Under the pieces are notes generated by a model. It was not told the origin of the DNA, searched no databases, and worked only from the letters and a program-made list of their open reading frames with translations. This document shows positions 5,145-12,787 of a stretch of 13,397 nucleotides of DNA, one piece after another. The DNA comes from an uncultured Gemmatimonadota bacterium (GTDB taxonomy: Bacteria > Gemmatimonadota > Gemmatimonadetes > Gemmatimonadales > GWC2-71-9). The DNA lies in contig CALGOK010000128.1 of assembly GCA_937961295.1 (NCBI GenBank), forward strand, positions 1-13,397, written 5' to 3'. How positions within the stretch are numbered: position 1 is the stretch's first letter; each line of letters opens with the position of its first letter. Position numbers and translations under genes: made by a program.

Positions 5145-7316
5145 GTGATCCTTGTTCGCCACTCGCTGTTCTCTTCTCTCTTCTCTCGCTGGTTGGCCAT
5201 GCTCGCTCCCCTCCTTCTCCTCGCCTGCCTCCAGTCGCCGGACACCACGGCGGCCGCCTATCCCGACCGCGTCGAGATCCGCCGCACGTCCCACGGGGTG
5301 CCCCACGTCCTCGCCGAGGACATGGGCGCGCTGGGATACGGGATGGCGTGGGCCCAGCTCGAGGACCACGGCAGCATGGTGGTCTTCAACCTGGTGCGGG
5401 CACGGGGAGAGCTGTCGAAGCTCTTCGGTCCCGACTCGCTGGAGAGTGACTTCTCGCACGTGGAGAGTCACGCGCTTGCAGTAGCCACCTACTCGAGGCT
5501 GAGCCCTGACCTGCGACGGGTGCAGGAGGGGTGGGCGGCGGCGGTGAACCGCTGGGTGGCGACGCATCCCGCGGAGTACGCCCAGTACAACCTGCCGCAA
5601 TTCACCCCGCACGACGTCGCGGCGCTCTGGGTCGACGAGCAGGTGGAGCCGGCGATGGGCCGCTTCCGGCGTGCCCAGGCTCGCCGCGGTGCGCAGATGG
5701 AATCGCTCGATCGCGACAACATCGGCTCCAACGCATGGGCGTTCGGCCCCGGCCGCACCACCAGCGGCAACCCGATCCTGCTCCGCAACCCGCACATCGG
5801 CTGGCGCGGCGACTGGTACAGCACGTACTACGAGATGCAGATCACCGTCCCCGAGACGATCAACTTCTACGGCGACTTCCGGGTCGGATTTCCGTTCTAC
5901 TTCAACGGCGGTTTCAACGAGCAGCTGGGCTGGGCCACCACCAACAACGGTCCCGACCTGGAAGAGGTGTATGCATTGCGGCTCGATCCCGAGCGGCCCG
6001 ACCACTACCTGTTCGACGGCGGCTCGGTGCCGCTGGAACGCCGGGAGCTGGTGGTCGAGGTCAGGCGGGGCAGCCAGCTCACCACCGCGCGACGGGAGGT
6101 GTGGCGCACGCCGATCGGGCCGGTGATCGGACGCGGCAACGGCGAGGTCTACGTCCTCAAGTCGCCGGGCTGGGGCGAATACCGCAAGGCCGAGCAGTTC
6201 CTGGCGATGATGAAGGCGCGCAACCTCGCCGAGTGGATGGCGGCGATGGCGATGCGGGCGCACACCGAGTCGAACCTCACCTACGCCGACCGCGACGGAA
6301 ACATCCAGTATCTCTGGAACGCGGCATTGCCGCGCCGACCCCATGCGCCGATGGGCGACACCGTGGCGGTGCCGGCGGCCGGAACCGACGACATCTGGAC
6401 GTCGCTCTACCCGCTCGATGCGCTGCCGCAGCTCCGCAATCCGCCCAGCGGCTACCTGCACAACGAGAACGACCCGTTCCACTTCACCAACCTCGAGTCG
6501 CCGATCGACTCGGCGCGCTTCCCGGCCCCGCACTTCCCCGCCCCCGAGTTTCGCTACCGGAGCCAGCTGGGCGTGGCGCTGGCCACCAGCCAGCCGACGG
6601 TGTCGCTCGACGACGTGGTGCGGCTCAAGCACTCGACGCGGATGCTGGCCGCCGAGCGACTGGTGGACGACCTGCTCGCGGCGGCGCGCGCAGCGAACCC
6701 CACCGGTGATCTCGCCGAGGCGATCGCGGTGCTCGAGGCGTGGGACCGCACCGCCAGCCCCGAGGCGCGGGGCGCGGTGCTGTTCGTCGACTGGTTCGAC
6801 CGCTACTACCGCGAGAGCGGCAGCACCACCGCGCAGCGCGAGGCGCGGGCGTACGCCGAGCCGTGGAGCTCGGCCGCACCGACCACCACGCCCGACGGAC
6901 TGGCCGACCCGGCGCGCGCGGCGCGCACGCTGGCAGCCGTCGCCGCGGCAGTGAAGCAGGAACACGGCAGGCTCGACCCGGCCTGGGGCGACCTGGTGCG
7001 CGTGATCCGCGGCGACGTGGACGTGCCGGTGGGAGGCTGTGCCGGGATGTACGGTTGCTTCCGGGTGCTGTCGATCAGGCCCAGCGGGGATGGTCGCTAC
7101 CAGAATGCCGGCGGCGACGGTTGGGTGTTCGTGGTGGAGTTCACCGCCGACGGTCCCCGTGCCAAGTCGATCATGGCCTACGGTGCGAGCAGCAACCCCG
7201 AGAGCCCGTGGTTCGACGACCAGGCGGCGATGTACGCTCGCGGCGAGCTCAAGTCGGTGGCATTCAGCGAGGACGACATCGCCGCGCAGCTGGTTCGGCG
7301 GTATCGGCCGGAATGA
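5145..7316 (+). CDS. Penicillin acylase family protein (Ntn hydrolase, lipoprotein-type leader)
   Basis: 723-residue precursor of an exported N-terminal-nucleophile amidohydrolase of the penicillin G/AHL/aculeacin acylase family. The leader has a hydrophobic core WLAMLAPLLLL and lipobox LLAC (Cys28). The alpha chain shows the family start RVEIRRTSHGVPHVLAEDMGALGYGMAWAQLEDH. Self-cleavage is expected at Gly194-Ser195 (GSNAWAFGPGRTTSGNPILLRNPHI). Ser195 becomes Ser1 of the beta chain, and His falls at beta23 as in AHL and aculeacin acylases (Gln in penicillin G acylase). Beta70 is Ala (LGWATTNN). The oxyanion Asn is probably in LHNENDP (Asn440 or Asn442). Substrates may be acyl-homoserine lactones, N-acyl amino acids or acylated peptides; the sequence does not decide. 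The start is GTG 5145, with GAGGAG upstream. Confidence 0.9.
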   Translation: MILVRHSLFSSLFSRWLAMLAPLLLLACLQSPDTTAAAYPDRVEIRRTSHGVPHVLAEDMGALGYGMAWAQLEDHGSMVVFNLVRARGELSKLFGPDSLESDFSHVESHALAVATYSRLSPDLRRVQEGWAAAVNRWVATHPAEYAQYNLPQFTPHDVAALWVDEQVEPAMGRFRRAQARRGAQMESLDRDNIGSNAWAFGPGRTTSGNPILLRNPHIGWRGDWYSTYYEMQITVPETINFYGDFRVGFPFYFNGGFNEQLGWATTNNGPDLEEVYALRLDPERPDHYLFDGGSVPLERRELVVEVRRGSQLTTARREVWRTPIGPVIGRGNGEVYVLKSPGWGEYRKAEQFLAMMKARNLAEWMAAMAMRAHTESNLTYADRDGNIQYLWNAALPRRPHAPMGDTVAVPAAGTDDIWTSLYPLDALPQLRNPPSGYLHNENDPFHFTNLESPIDSARFPAPHFPAPEFRYRSQLGVALATSQPTVSLDDVVRLKHSTRMLAAERLVDDLLAAARAANPTGDLAEAIAVLEAWDRTASPEARGAVLFVDWFDRYYRESGSTTAQREARAYAEPWSSAAPTTTPDGLADPARAARTLAAVAAAVKQEHGRLDPAWGDLVRVIRGDVDVPVGGCAGMYGCFRVLSIRPSGDGRYQNAGGDGWVFVVEFTADGPRAKSIMAYGASSNPESPWFDDQAAMYARGELKSVAFSEDDIAAQLVRRYRPE

Positions 7317-7340
7317 CCGCGCGGTGCGCGGCGCGACAAC

Positions 7341-7410
7341 GCGAAAGGCGAAAGGCGAAGGGCGAAGGGCGAAGGGCGAAGGGCGAAGGGCGAGGGGCGA
7401 GGAGCGAGGG
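7341..7410. repeat. Ten tandem heptamers (consensus GCGAAGG)
   Basis: Ten contiguous 7-bp units fill the gap between the acylase stop and the next gene: two GCGAAAG, five GCGAAGG, then GCGAGGG, GCGAGGA and GCGAGGG. Variants sit at the two ends and the identical units in the middle, as expected of an expanding array. The purine-rich last units run up to the next ATG and supply its Shine-Dalgarno-like sequence. This resembles heptameric short tandem repeats reported between genes in filamentous cyanobacteria. Confidence 0.9.
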
Positions 7411-7411
7411 G

Positions 7412-7873
7412 ATGACTATGCACCGTTGGCGTTCGATCGTGGTGTCAGGCCTGTTAGCAAGTGTCGTGATGGCGTGCGGCCCGTCCGATGAAGGCCAGGG
7501 CGTTGCCCCCGACAGCGCCGAGCTGGAGCACGCGGCCGCGCTGACGCTCCTCGCCGAGGCCGAGGCGCTTCGGGATTCGGCCAGGGCGGTGCTGGCCACG
7601 CTGCTCGACGACCCCGCCAGCGCCACCTTCGATTCGCTGGTGGTGCTCCAGCCGCCGGTGCAGGATGGTCGCCAGCCCGCGCTGGTGGCATGCGGGCGGA
7701 TCGGCGGCAGCCCCGGCATCGGCGGGAGGCGCGACCGGGTGCGCTTCGTGTATCAGGGGCGCTGGACCGTGTTCACCGAGGACGCCTCGAACGCCGAGGA
7801 GTTCGCCGCCCTCTGGGCCCGGACCTGCGGCGACGAGGGCGCGACGGTGGTGGTTGGGGACGCGGGCGCGTAG
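7412..7873 (+). CDS. Small hypothetical lipoprotein
   Basis: 153 residues, unknown function. The N-terminus MTMHRWRSIVVSGLLASVVMAC is a lipoprotein signal with Cys22 in lipobox VMAC. An Ala/Glu/Leu-rich helix follows (about 36-67), likely amphipathic. The C-terminal part has a CGRIGG motif (Cys94), a beta-like stretch RVRFVYQGRWTVFTED, then EEFAALWARTC (Cys139). The arrangement Cys-Gly-x-x-Gly...Arg-Phe...Phe...Trp...Cys suggests one compact periplasmic domain closed by a Cys94-Cys139 disulfide. Start choices are ATG 7412 and ATG 7418; purine-rich heptamer units precede both. It is 95 nt after the acylase stop and may be co-transcribed with it, but no functional link is visible. Confidence 0.75.
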   Translation: MTMHRWRSIVVSGLLASVVMACGPSDEGQGVAPDSAELEHAAALTLLAEAEALRDSARAVLATLLDDPASATFDSLVVLQPPVQDGRQPALVACGRIGGSPGIGGRRDRVRFVYQGRWTVFTEDASNAEEFAALWARTCGDEGATVVVGDAGA

Positions 7874-7920
7874 ACGCTCCCCGTGCAGGCGCGCCGATCG
7901 CGGCGCGCGATGCGGGCACC

Positions 7921-7940
7921 GCGCACCCCGAGGGGTGCGC
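7921..7940. terminator. Perfect 9-bp inverted repeat between the lipoprotein gene and iadA
   Basis: GCGCACCCC (7921-7929) and GGGGTGCGC (7932-7940) are perfect complements with GA between. No T-run follows. It lies 48 nt after the lipoprotein stop and 4 nt before the TAGCTT box of iadA, where a -35 region would fall. It could be a terminator-like 3' structure or a two-fold operator controlling iadA. Confidence 0.5.
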
Positions 7941-7944
7941 CTGC

Positions 7945-7950
7945 TAGCTT
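7945..7950 (+). promoter_or_regulatory. Extended -10-like box TGCTAGCTT directly before iadA
   Basis: TAGCTT, preceded by TG plus one base as in an extended -10, ends 7 nt before the iadA ATG. Initiation at the normal distance would fall on or next to the A of the start codon, giving a leaderless mRNA. No Shine-Dalgarno sequence lies before this ATG (TCCGCCA), which agrees with that. Confidence 0.5.
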
Positions 7951-7957
7951 TCCGCCA

Positions 7958-9136
7958 ATGCTCGAACTCCTCCTCGACGCCGATGTCCACGCCCCCGAGC
8001 CGCTCGGCCGTCAGCACCTGCTGATCGCCGGCGGCCGAATCGCCTGGATCGGCGCCGAGCGTCCCGCGCTGCCGGCATCCCTGGGCGCGGTGGAGCACGA
8101 CCTCGGTGGCCGGCGGGTGATTCCTGGCCTGGTGGATTGCCATGTCCATCTCACCGGTGGTGGCGGCGAGGCCGGGGCGCACACCAGGGTCCCGCCGGTG
8201 CCGTTGTCGCGCTACACGCTCGGCGGTGTCACGACGGTGGTCGGGCTGCTCGGCACCGACGACGCCACCAGGCACCCGCGCGAGCTGGTGACCGCCGTCC
8301 ACGCGCTGCGACACGAGGGCATCTCGGCGTGGTGCTACACGGCGGGCTATCACGTCCCGCCGGTCACGATCACCGGTTCGGTGCGCGGCGATCTCGCGCA
8401 CATCGAGTGCATCGTCGGGGTCAAGACCGCGATCAGCGATCATCGCTCGAGCCAGCCGACGCGCGACGAGCTGCTGCGCCTGGCGAGCGAGGCCCATGTC
8501 GGCGGCTTGATGACCGGCAAGGCCGGCCTGGTGCACATCCACCTCGGAGACGGACCTCGCGGGCTCGAGCCGATTCGTGACGCGATTGCCCACTCGGAGC
8601 TGCCACCGCGGGTGTTCAACCCGACCCATGTCAATCGCCGCAAGCAGCTGTTCGCGGAAGCGATCGAGCTCGCCAGGCAGGGCTGCCACGTCGACCTGAC
8701 GGCGTTCCCGGTCGCCGACGGCGAGGACGCGTGGTCGGCGGAAGACGCGCTGGTGCGCTACCTCGACAGCGGTGCGCCGCCGGAGCGGATCAGTGTCTCG
8801 TCCGACGGCGGCGGCTGCCTGCCCGTGTTCGACGGCGACGGACGGGTGACGGCGATGGACGTGGGAGCGCCGTCGGCGCTGGCGGGTGCCCTGCGGGCGC
8901 TGCTGCAGCGCGGCGAGCCGCTGGCGCGCGTGCTCCCGGCGTTCACGCGCAACCCGGCCCGGCTCCTTCGGCTCAGCCGGAAGGGGCATATTGCCGCCGG
9001 GATGGATGCGGACCTCGTGGTGCTCGACACTGACGGAGGAATCCAGGACGTGATGGCAATGGGAACGTGGCATGTGCGGGACGGCGCGACACGCAGGGTC
9101 GGAACCTTCGAACCCGCCACCGGGATCTCGGCGTGA
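7958..9136 (+). CDS. iadA: Isoaspartyl dipeptidase (beta-aspartyl dipeptidase, M38 family)
   Basis: 392-residue cytosolic binuclear-zinc amidohydrolase that splits beta-aspartyl dipeptides. Length equals E. coli IadA (390). Metal ligands are all visible: His62 and His64 (VDCHVHLTGG), the bridging Lys156 expected to be carboxylated (VGVKTAISDHRSSQPT), His195 (HIHLGDG), His224 (NPTHVNRR) and Asp283 (SSDGGG). Substrate-site motifs GGGGEAG (Glu71) and DHRS (Arg163) are also kept. Beside cphB and cphA its natural substrate is most likely beta-Asp-Arg released from cyanophycin, giving free Asp and Arg. The ATG at 7958 starts the conserved N-terminus; upstream in-frame codons encode only an Arg-rich stretch. 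Its stop overlaps the cphB start. Confidence 0.94.
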   Translation: MLELLLDADVHAPEPLGRQHLLIAGGRIAWIGAERPALPASLGAVEHDLGGRRVIPGLVDCHVHLTGGGGEAGAHTRVPPVPLSRYTLGGVTTVVGLLGTDDATRHPRELVTAVHALRHEGISAWCYTAGYHVPPVTITGSVRGDLAHIECIVGVKTAISDHRSSQPTRDELLRLASEAHVGGLMTGKAGLVHIHLGDGPRGLEPIRDAIAHSELPPRVFNPTHVNRRKQLFAEAIELARQGCHVDLTAFPVADGEDAWSAEDALVRYLDSGAPPERISVSSDGGGCLPVFDGDGRVTAMDVGAPSALAGALRALLQRGEPLARVLPAFTRNPARLLRLSRKGHIAAGMDADLVVLDTDGGIQDVMAMGTWHVRDGATRRVGTFEPATGISA

Positions 9137-9981
9137 GTCCGTCGCGCACTCCGGATGGCGCGACGCGCGGCTGGATCGTGGCGATCGGTGGCGGCGAGGA
9201 GAAGGAGCAGAATCCCGTCGTGCTCGAGCGGTTCGTGCAGATCTGCGGCGGCCGCGATGCGCGGCTGCTGGTGATCCCCACGGCGTCGCGCCTCGAGGAA
9301 ACCGGTGAACGCTACCGCAGCATCTTCCGCGAACTCGGCGCGGCCGACGTCGAGGTGATGGACTTCGACACCCGCCGTGATGGCGAGGAGCCGGGCCGCA
9401 TCCGCGAGATCATCGAGTCGGACGGCGTCTTCCTCACCGGGGGCACGCAGCTGCGTCTCACCACGCTGCTCGGCGGGACGGGTGTCGCCAAGGCGATCCG
9501 CGAGCACAACGCCCGCGGTGGTCACGTGGCCGGCACCAGCGCGGGTGCGAGCTTCCTGAGTGAGCACATGATCGCCTTCGGCGAGGACAACCGCACCCCG
9601 CATGCCGGCTCGGTCACGCTCGCGCCCGGCCTCGGGCTCACCAATCGCGTGGTGATTGACCAGCACTTCACGCAGCGGGCCCGCCTCGGTCGCCTGATCA
9701 CGGCGCTCGCTTTCAACCCATTCCTCATCGGTCTCGGGCTCGACGAGGACACGGCGGCGTTCATCGGGCCGGACCAGACCGTGGAAGTGGAGGGGAGCGG
9801 CACGCTCACCGTGGTGGATGCGGCGAGGCTCAAGTTCTCGTCGATGGACCGCGCCGGTGCCGACGATCCGGTTTCGATGCTCGGCCTCACCCTGCACGTG
9901 CTGATCCACGGTGCCACGTTCAACCTGCACACCCGCGAAGCCTCCGCGGGCGCCCTCGCGGCGAGCCGAAACGCACCGTAG
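9133..9981 (+). CDS. cphB: Cyanophycinase
   Basis: 282-residue intracellular serine exopeptidase (family S51) that degrades cyanophycin to beta-Asp-Arg dipeptides. The fold begins with GWIVAIGGGEEK. The nucleophile elbow is GTSAGAS with Ser136; His178 (IDQHFTQRARLGRL) and Glu205 (LGLDEDTA) complete the triad. These lie four residues after Ser132, His174 and Glu201 of Synechocystis CphB, at identical spacing. The start is GTG 9133, overlapping the iadA stop as GTGA, so the two degradation enzymes are translationally coupled. A longer upstream reading would be buried in iadA. No export signal is present, consistent with breakdown of an internal store rather than an external food source. Confidence 0.94.
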   Translation: MSPSRTPDGATRGWIVAIGGGEEKEQNPVVLERFVQICGGRDARLLVIPTASRLEETGERYRSIFRELGAADVEVMDFDTRRDGEEPGRIREIIESDGVFLTGGTQLRLTTLLGGTGVAKAIREHNARGGHVAGTSAGASFLSEHMIAFGEDNRTPHAGSVTLAPGLGLTNRVVIDQHFTQRARLGRLITALAFNPFLIGLGLDEDTAAFIGPDQTVEVEGSGTLTVVDAARLKFSSMDRAGADDPVSMLGLTLHVLIHGATFNLHTREASAGALAASRNAP

Positions 9982-9984
9982 CTT
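9979..9984 (+). promoter_or_regulatory. TAGCTT box in front of cphA, containing the cphB stop codon
   Basis: TAGCTT ends 7 nt before the cphA ATG, the same distance as at iadA. Its first three bases are the TAG stop of cphB. No Shine-Dalgarno is seen before the ATG (CTGCTTC). If it is a -10 element, cphA can be transcribed as a leaderless message separately from iadA-cphB. No convincing -35 is visible. Confidence 0.45.
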
Positions 9985-9991
9985 CTGCTTC

Positions 9992-12787
9992 ATGCGCATC
10001 CTTGATCGCTCGGTCTACGTCGGACCCTCGCTCTACGCCCACTTCCCGGTCATCCGCCTCACGCTCGACCTCGGGCCGCTCGAGGAGTGGCCCACCTCCC
10101 GGCTGGGCCCCCGGTTCATCGACGGGCTCCTCGACGCCCTCCCCGGGCTCCGCGAGCACGGCTGCTCCTACGGCGAGCCGGGCGGCTTCGTCCGCCGGAT
10201 GACCGAGGACGAGGGTACCTGGCTCGGTCACGTGCTCGAGCACGTGGCGATCGAGGTGCAGAACGTGGCCGGCATCCCGGTCACCTTCGGCAAGACGCGC
10301 GGGGCCGGCTCGCCGGGCGTCTACGACGTGGTCTACGAGTACGAGCAGAAGGACGAAGGGCTCGAGGCCGGCGAGCTGGCGCGGCGCCTGGTGGCCTCGC
10401 TGCTGCCGGAGGAGTGTCGGCCCGAGGGGATCGTGCCGGACGCGTGGGCGTTCGACGAGGAGCGTGATGCGTTCATCCGCTTCGCCCAGCGCCGCGCCTT
10501 CGGGCCCAGCACGGCGTCGATCGTGCACGCCGCCGAGCGGCGCGGCATCCCGTGGATGCGACTCAACAGCCAGTCGCTGGTGCAGCTGGGCCATGGTCGC
10601 CACCAGCAGCGGATCCAGGCCACGGTCACCGGCCGCACGCCGCACATCGCCGTCGAGCTGGCGAGCGACAAGGAAGAGACCAACAAGATCCTCGCACAGC
10701 TCGGCCTCCCGGTGCCGAAGCAGGACCTGGTGCAGAGCGAGGACAGCGCCGCCCGGGCCGCGCGGCGGATCGGCTATCCGGTGGTGGTCAAGCCGTACAA
10801 CGGCAACCACGGTCGCGCCGTGGCGATTCACCTGACCACCGAGGAGGCGGTGCGCGCCGCATTCGTCGCGGCGCAGGAGGTGTCGCGCTCCGTGATCGTC
10901 GAGAGCTACATCGCGGGCGACGACCACCGGCTGCTGGTGGTGGATGGCAAACTGGTCGCCGCCACCCGGCGCACACCGGGCCACGTGGTGGGCGACGGCG
11001 AGCACACGATCGCCGACCTGGTCCGGATCGTGAACACCGATCCGCGCCGTGGGGTGGGACACGAGAAGGTCCTCACCAGGCTCGAGCTCGATGCGCAGGC
11101 GGAGCAGCAGCTGGCCCGGCGCGGGTACACCGCGGATTCGGTGCCGCCGAAGGGCGAGGTGGTGGCGCTGCGCGCCACGGCCAATCTCTCGACTGGTGGC
11201 ACGGCCACGGACGTGACCGACGTGATCCATCCCGACAACGCCGAGATGGCGGTGCGGGCGATCAAGGCGATCGGGCTCGACGTGGGTGGCGTCGATTTCC
11301 TCACCGAGGACATCACCGAGTCGTACAAGCGTCGCGGTGGCGCCATTTGCGAGGTGAATGCCGCGCCGGGCTTCCGGATGCACAGCGCGCCGAGCGAGGG
11401 CCGCCCGCGCGACGTGGCGGAGCCGGTGCTCGAGATGCTCTTCCCGCCCGGCACGTCGGCCACCGTGCCGATCGCGGCGGTGACCGGCACCAACGGCAAG
11501 ACCACCACGGCGCGCATGCTGGCGCACATCTGCAAGATGGGCGGCCTCACGCCGGGGCTCACCACCACCGACGGCGTCTACATCGACGGGCAGCGCACGG
11601 TCGAGGGCGACATGACGGGGCCGGTCGCCACCCGCACCGTGCTGAGCGATCCGGGGATCGACGTGGCGGTGCTCGAGATCGCCCGCGGCGGGCTGCTGCG
11701 GGCCGGGATGGGCACGCGCTACGTGGACGTGGCGGCCGTGCTCAACGTCCGTTCGGACCACCTGGGCATGAAGGGGATCGATTCGCTCGAGGCGCTTGCC
11801 GAGGTCAAGCGGATCGTGGTGGAGGTGGCGCGCGACACGGCGGTGCTCAACGCCGACGACCCGCTGGTGCTCAAGATGGCGGCGTACACCGAGGCGAAGC
11901 ACCTCTGCTACGTGACGATGAACCCGCAGCACGTGCTGGTGCGCGAGCACATCCGCGCCGGCGGGCGGGCCGTCTCGCTGGAGACGGGCGTCAACGGCCA
12001 GATGATCACCATCTACGATCACGGCGCGCACATCCCGCTGCTCTGGACGCACCTGATCCCGGCGACGATGGAGGGGCGCGCGCTGCACAACGTGAGCAAC
12101 GCGATGGTCGCCGCCGCGATGGCGTTCTCGATGGGGATCAAGCTCGAGACGATCCGCCACGGGCTGCGCACCTTCGACACCACGTTCTTCCAGGCGCCCG
12201 GCCGCGCCAACGTCTACAACGAGCACCCGTTCAAGGTGATCCTCGACTACGGCCACAATGCCCACGCCGTCGAGGCGATGGTGCAGCTCGCGGGCCGACT
12301 CGACGTCTCGGGCCGCCGGATCGTGGTGGTCGCGGGTCCCGGCGATCGCCGCGACGAGGACCTGCGCGAGATCGCCCAGGTGGCGGCGGCGGGCCGGTTC
12401 GACCACTACATCTGCCGCCGCGACGACTCCTACCGGGGCCGTGACGGCGACGAGGTGCCACGGATCATCGCGGCGGCGCTTCGCGAGGCGGGGATCGCCG
12501 ACGACCGCATCACCGTCATTCCCGATGAGCAGGCCGCCGTCGATGCCGCGCTCCGCATGGGGCGCCCGGGCGACCTGATCCTGGTCTTTGGCGACGAGAT
12601 CACCCGCACCTGGAAGCAGATCATCCACTTCCATCCCGATGCCGACCAGCGGCCGGTGACGGCCGAGCATGCGATTCCGGTTGCCGCACCAGCGGCGCCG
12701 GCGCTCCCGGAGCCGTCGGCCAGCGATCTCGCCACGCTCGTGCGCGACGAACGCGGCGTGCGCCTGGCGCGCGAGACCGACGACTGA
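9992..12787 (+). CDS. cphA: Cyanophycin synthetase (CphA1 type)
   Basis: 931-residue cytosolic ATP-dependent ligase that builds cyanophycin by alternately adding Asp to the backbone and Arg to the beta-carboxyl. Three parts are visible. The N domain (about 1-160) contains HVLEH (80-84), an HxxEH-type motif in the region where some CphA1 enzymes have a primer-making hydrolase site. An ATP-grasp domain (about 210-480) has VVVKPYNGNHGR (Lys267) and EVNAAPGFRMH. The Mur-ligase domain has P-loop GTNGKTTT (499-506, Lys503), EIARGGLLR, NVRSDHLGMKG and DYGHNAHAVEAM. Both ligase domains keep their motifs, favouring CphA1 over CphA2. It is longer than the usual ~875 residues through an Ala/Pro-rich tail (PVAAPAAPALPEPSA). 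The ATG at 9992 starts the conserved MRILDRSVYVGPSLYAHFPVIRL; an in-frame start at 9911 would lie inside cphB. Confidence 0.96.
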   Translation: MRILDRSVYVGPSLYAHFPVIRLTLDLGPLEEWPTSRLGPRFIDGLLDALPGLREHGCSYGEPGGFVRRMTEDEGTWLGHVLEHVAIEVQNVAGIPVTFGKTRGAGSPGVYDVVYEYEQKDEGLEAGELARRLVASLLPEECRPEGIVPDAWAFDEERDAFIRFAQRRAFGPSTASIVHAAERRGIPWMRLNSQSLVQLGHGRHQQRIQATVTGRTPHIAVELASDKEETNKILAQLGLPVPKQDLVQSEDSAARAARRIGYPVVVKPYNGNHGRAVAIHLTTEEAVRAAFVAAQEVSRSVIVESYIAGDDHRLLVVDGKLVAATRRTPGHVVGDGEHTIADLVRIVNTDPRRGVGHEKVLTRLELDAQAEQQLARRGYTADSVPPKGEVVALRATANLSTGGTATDVTDVIHPDNAEMAVRAIKAIGLDVGGVDFLTEDITESYKRRGGAICEVNAAPGFRMHSAPSEGRPRDVAEPVLEMLFPPGTSATVPIAAVTGTNGKTTTARMLAHICKMGGLTPGLTTTDGVYIDGQRTVEGDMTGPVATRTVLSDPGIDVAVLEIARGGLLRAGMGTRYVDVAAVLNVRSDHLGMKGIDSLEALAEVKRIVVEVARDTAVLNADDPLVLKMAAYTEAKHLCYVTMNPQHVLVREHIRAGGRAVSLETGVNGQMITIYDHGAHIPLLWTHLIPATMEGRALHNVSNAMVAAAMAFSMGIKLETIRHGLRTFDTTFFQAPGRANVYNEHPFKVILDYGHNAHAVEAMVQLAGRLDVSGRRIVVVAGPGDRRDEDLREIAQVAAAGRFDHYICRRDDSYRGRDGDEVPRIIAAALREAGIADDRITVIPDEQAAVDAALRMGRPGDLILVFGDEITRTWKQIIHFHPDADQRPVTAEHAIPVAAPAAPALPEPSASDLATLVRDERGVRLARETDD

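Noticed and set aside
5079..6965. 628-codon open frame on the minus strand across the acylase
   Set aside because: Antisense shadow of the acylase, low-complexity Arg/Val/His composition, no recognisable motif.
7341..7410. CRISPR array
   Set aside because: Units are 7 bp with no spacers and no cas genes nearby; it is a simple tandem repeat.
7454..9073. 539-codon open frame on the minus strand over the lipoprotein gene and iadA
   Set aside because: Antisense to iadA with all its metal ligands; Arg/His-rich, no motif.
9911..9991. Upstream extension of cphA from an in-frame ATG at 9911
   Set aside because: It would overlap the end of cphB by 71 nt and add 27 Arg/Pro/Ser-rich residues before the conserved CphA N-terminus.
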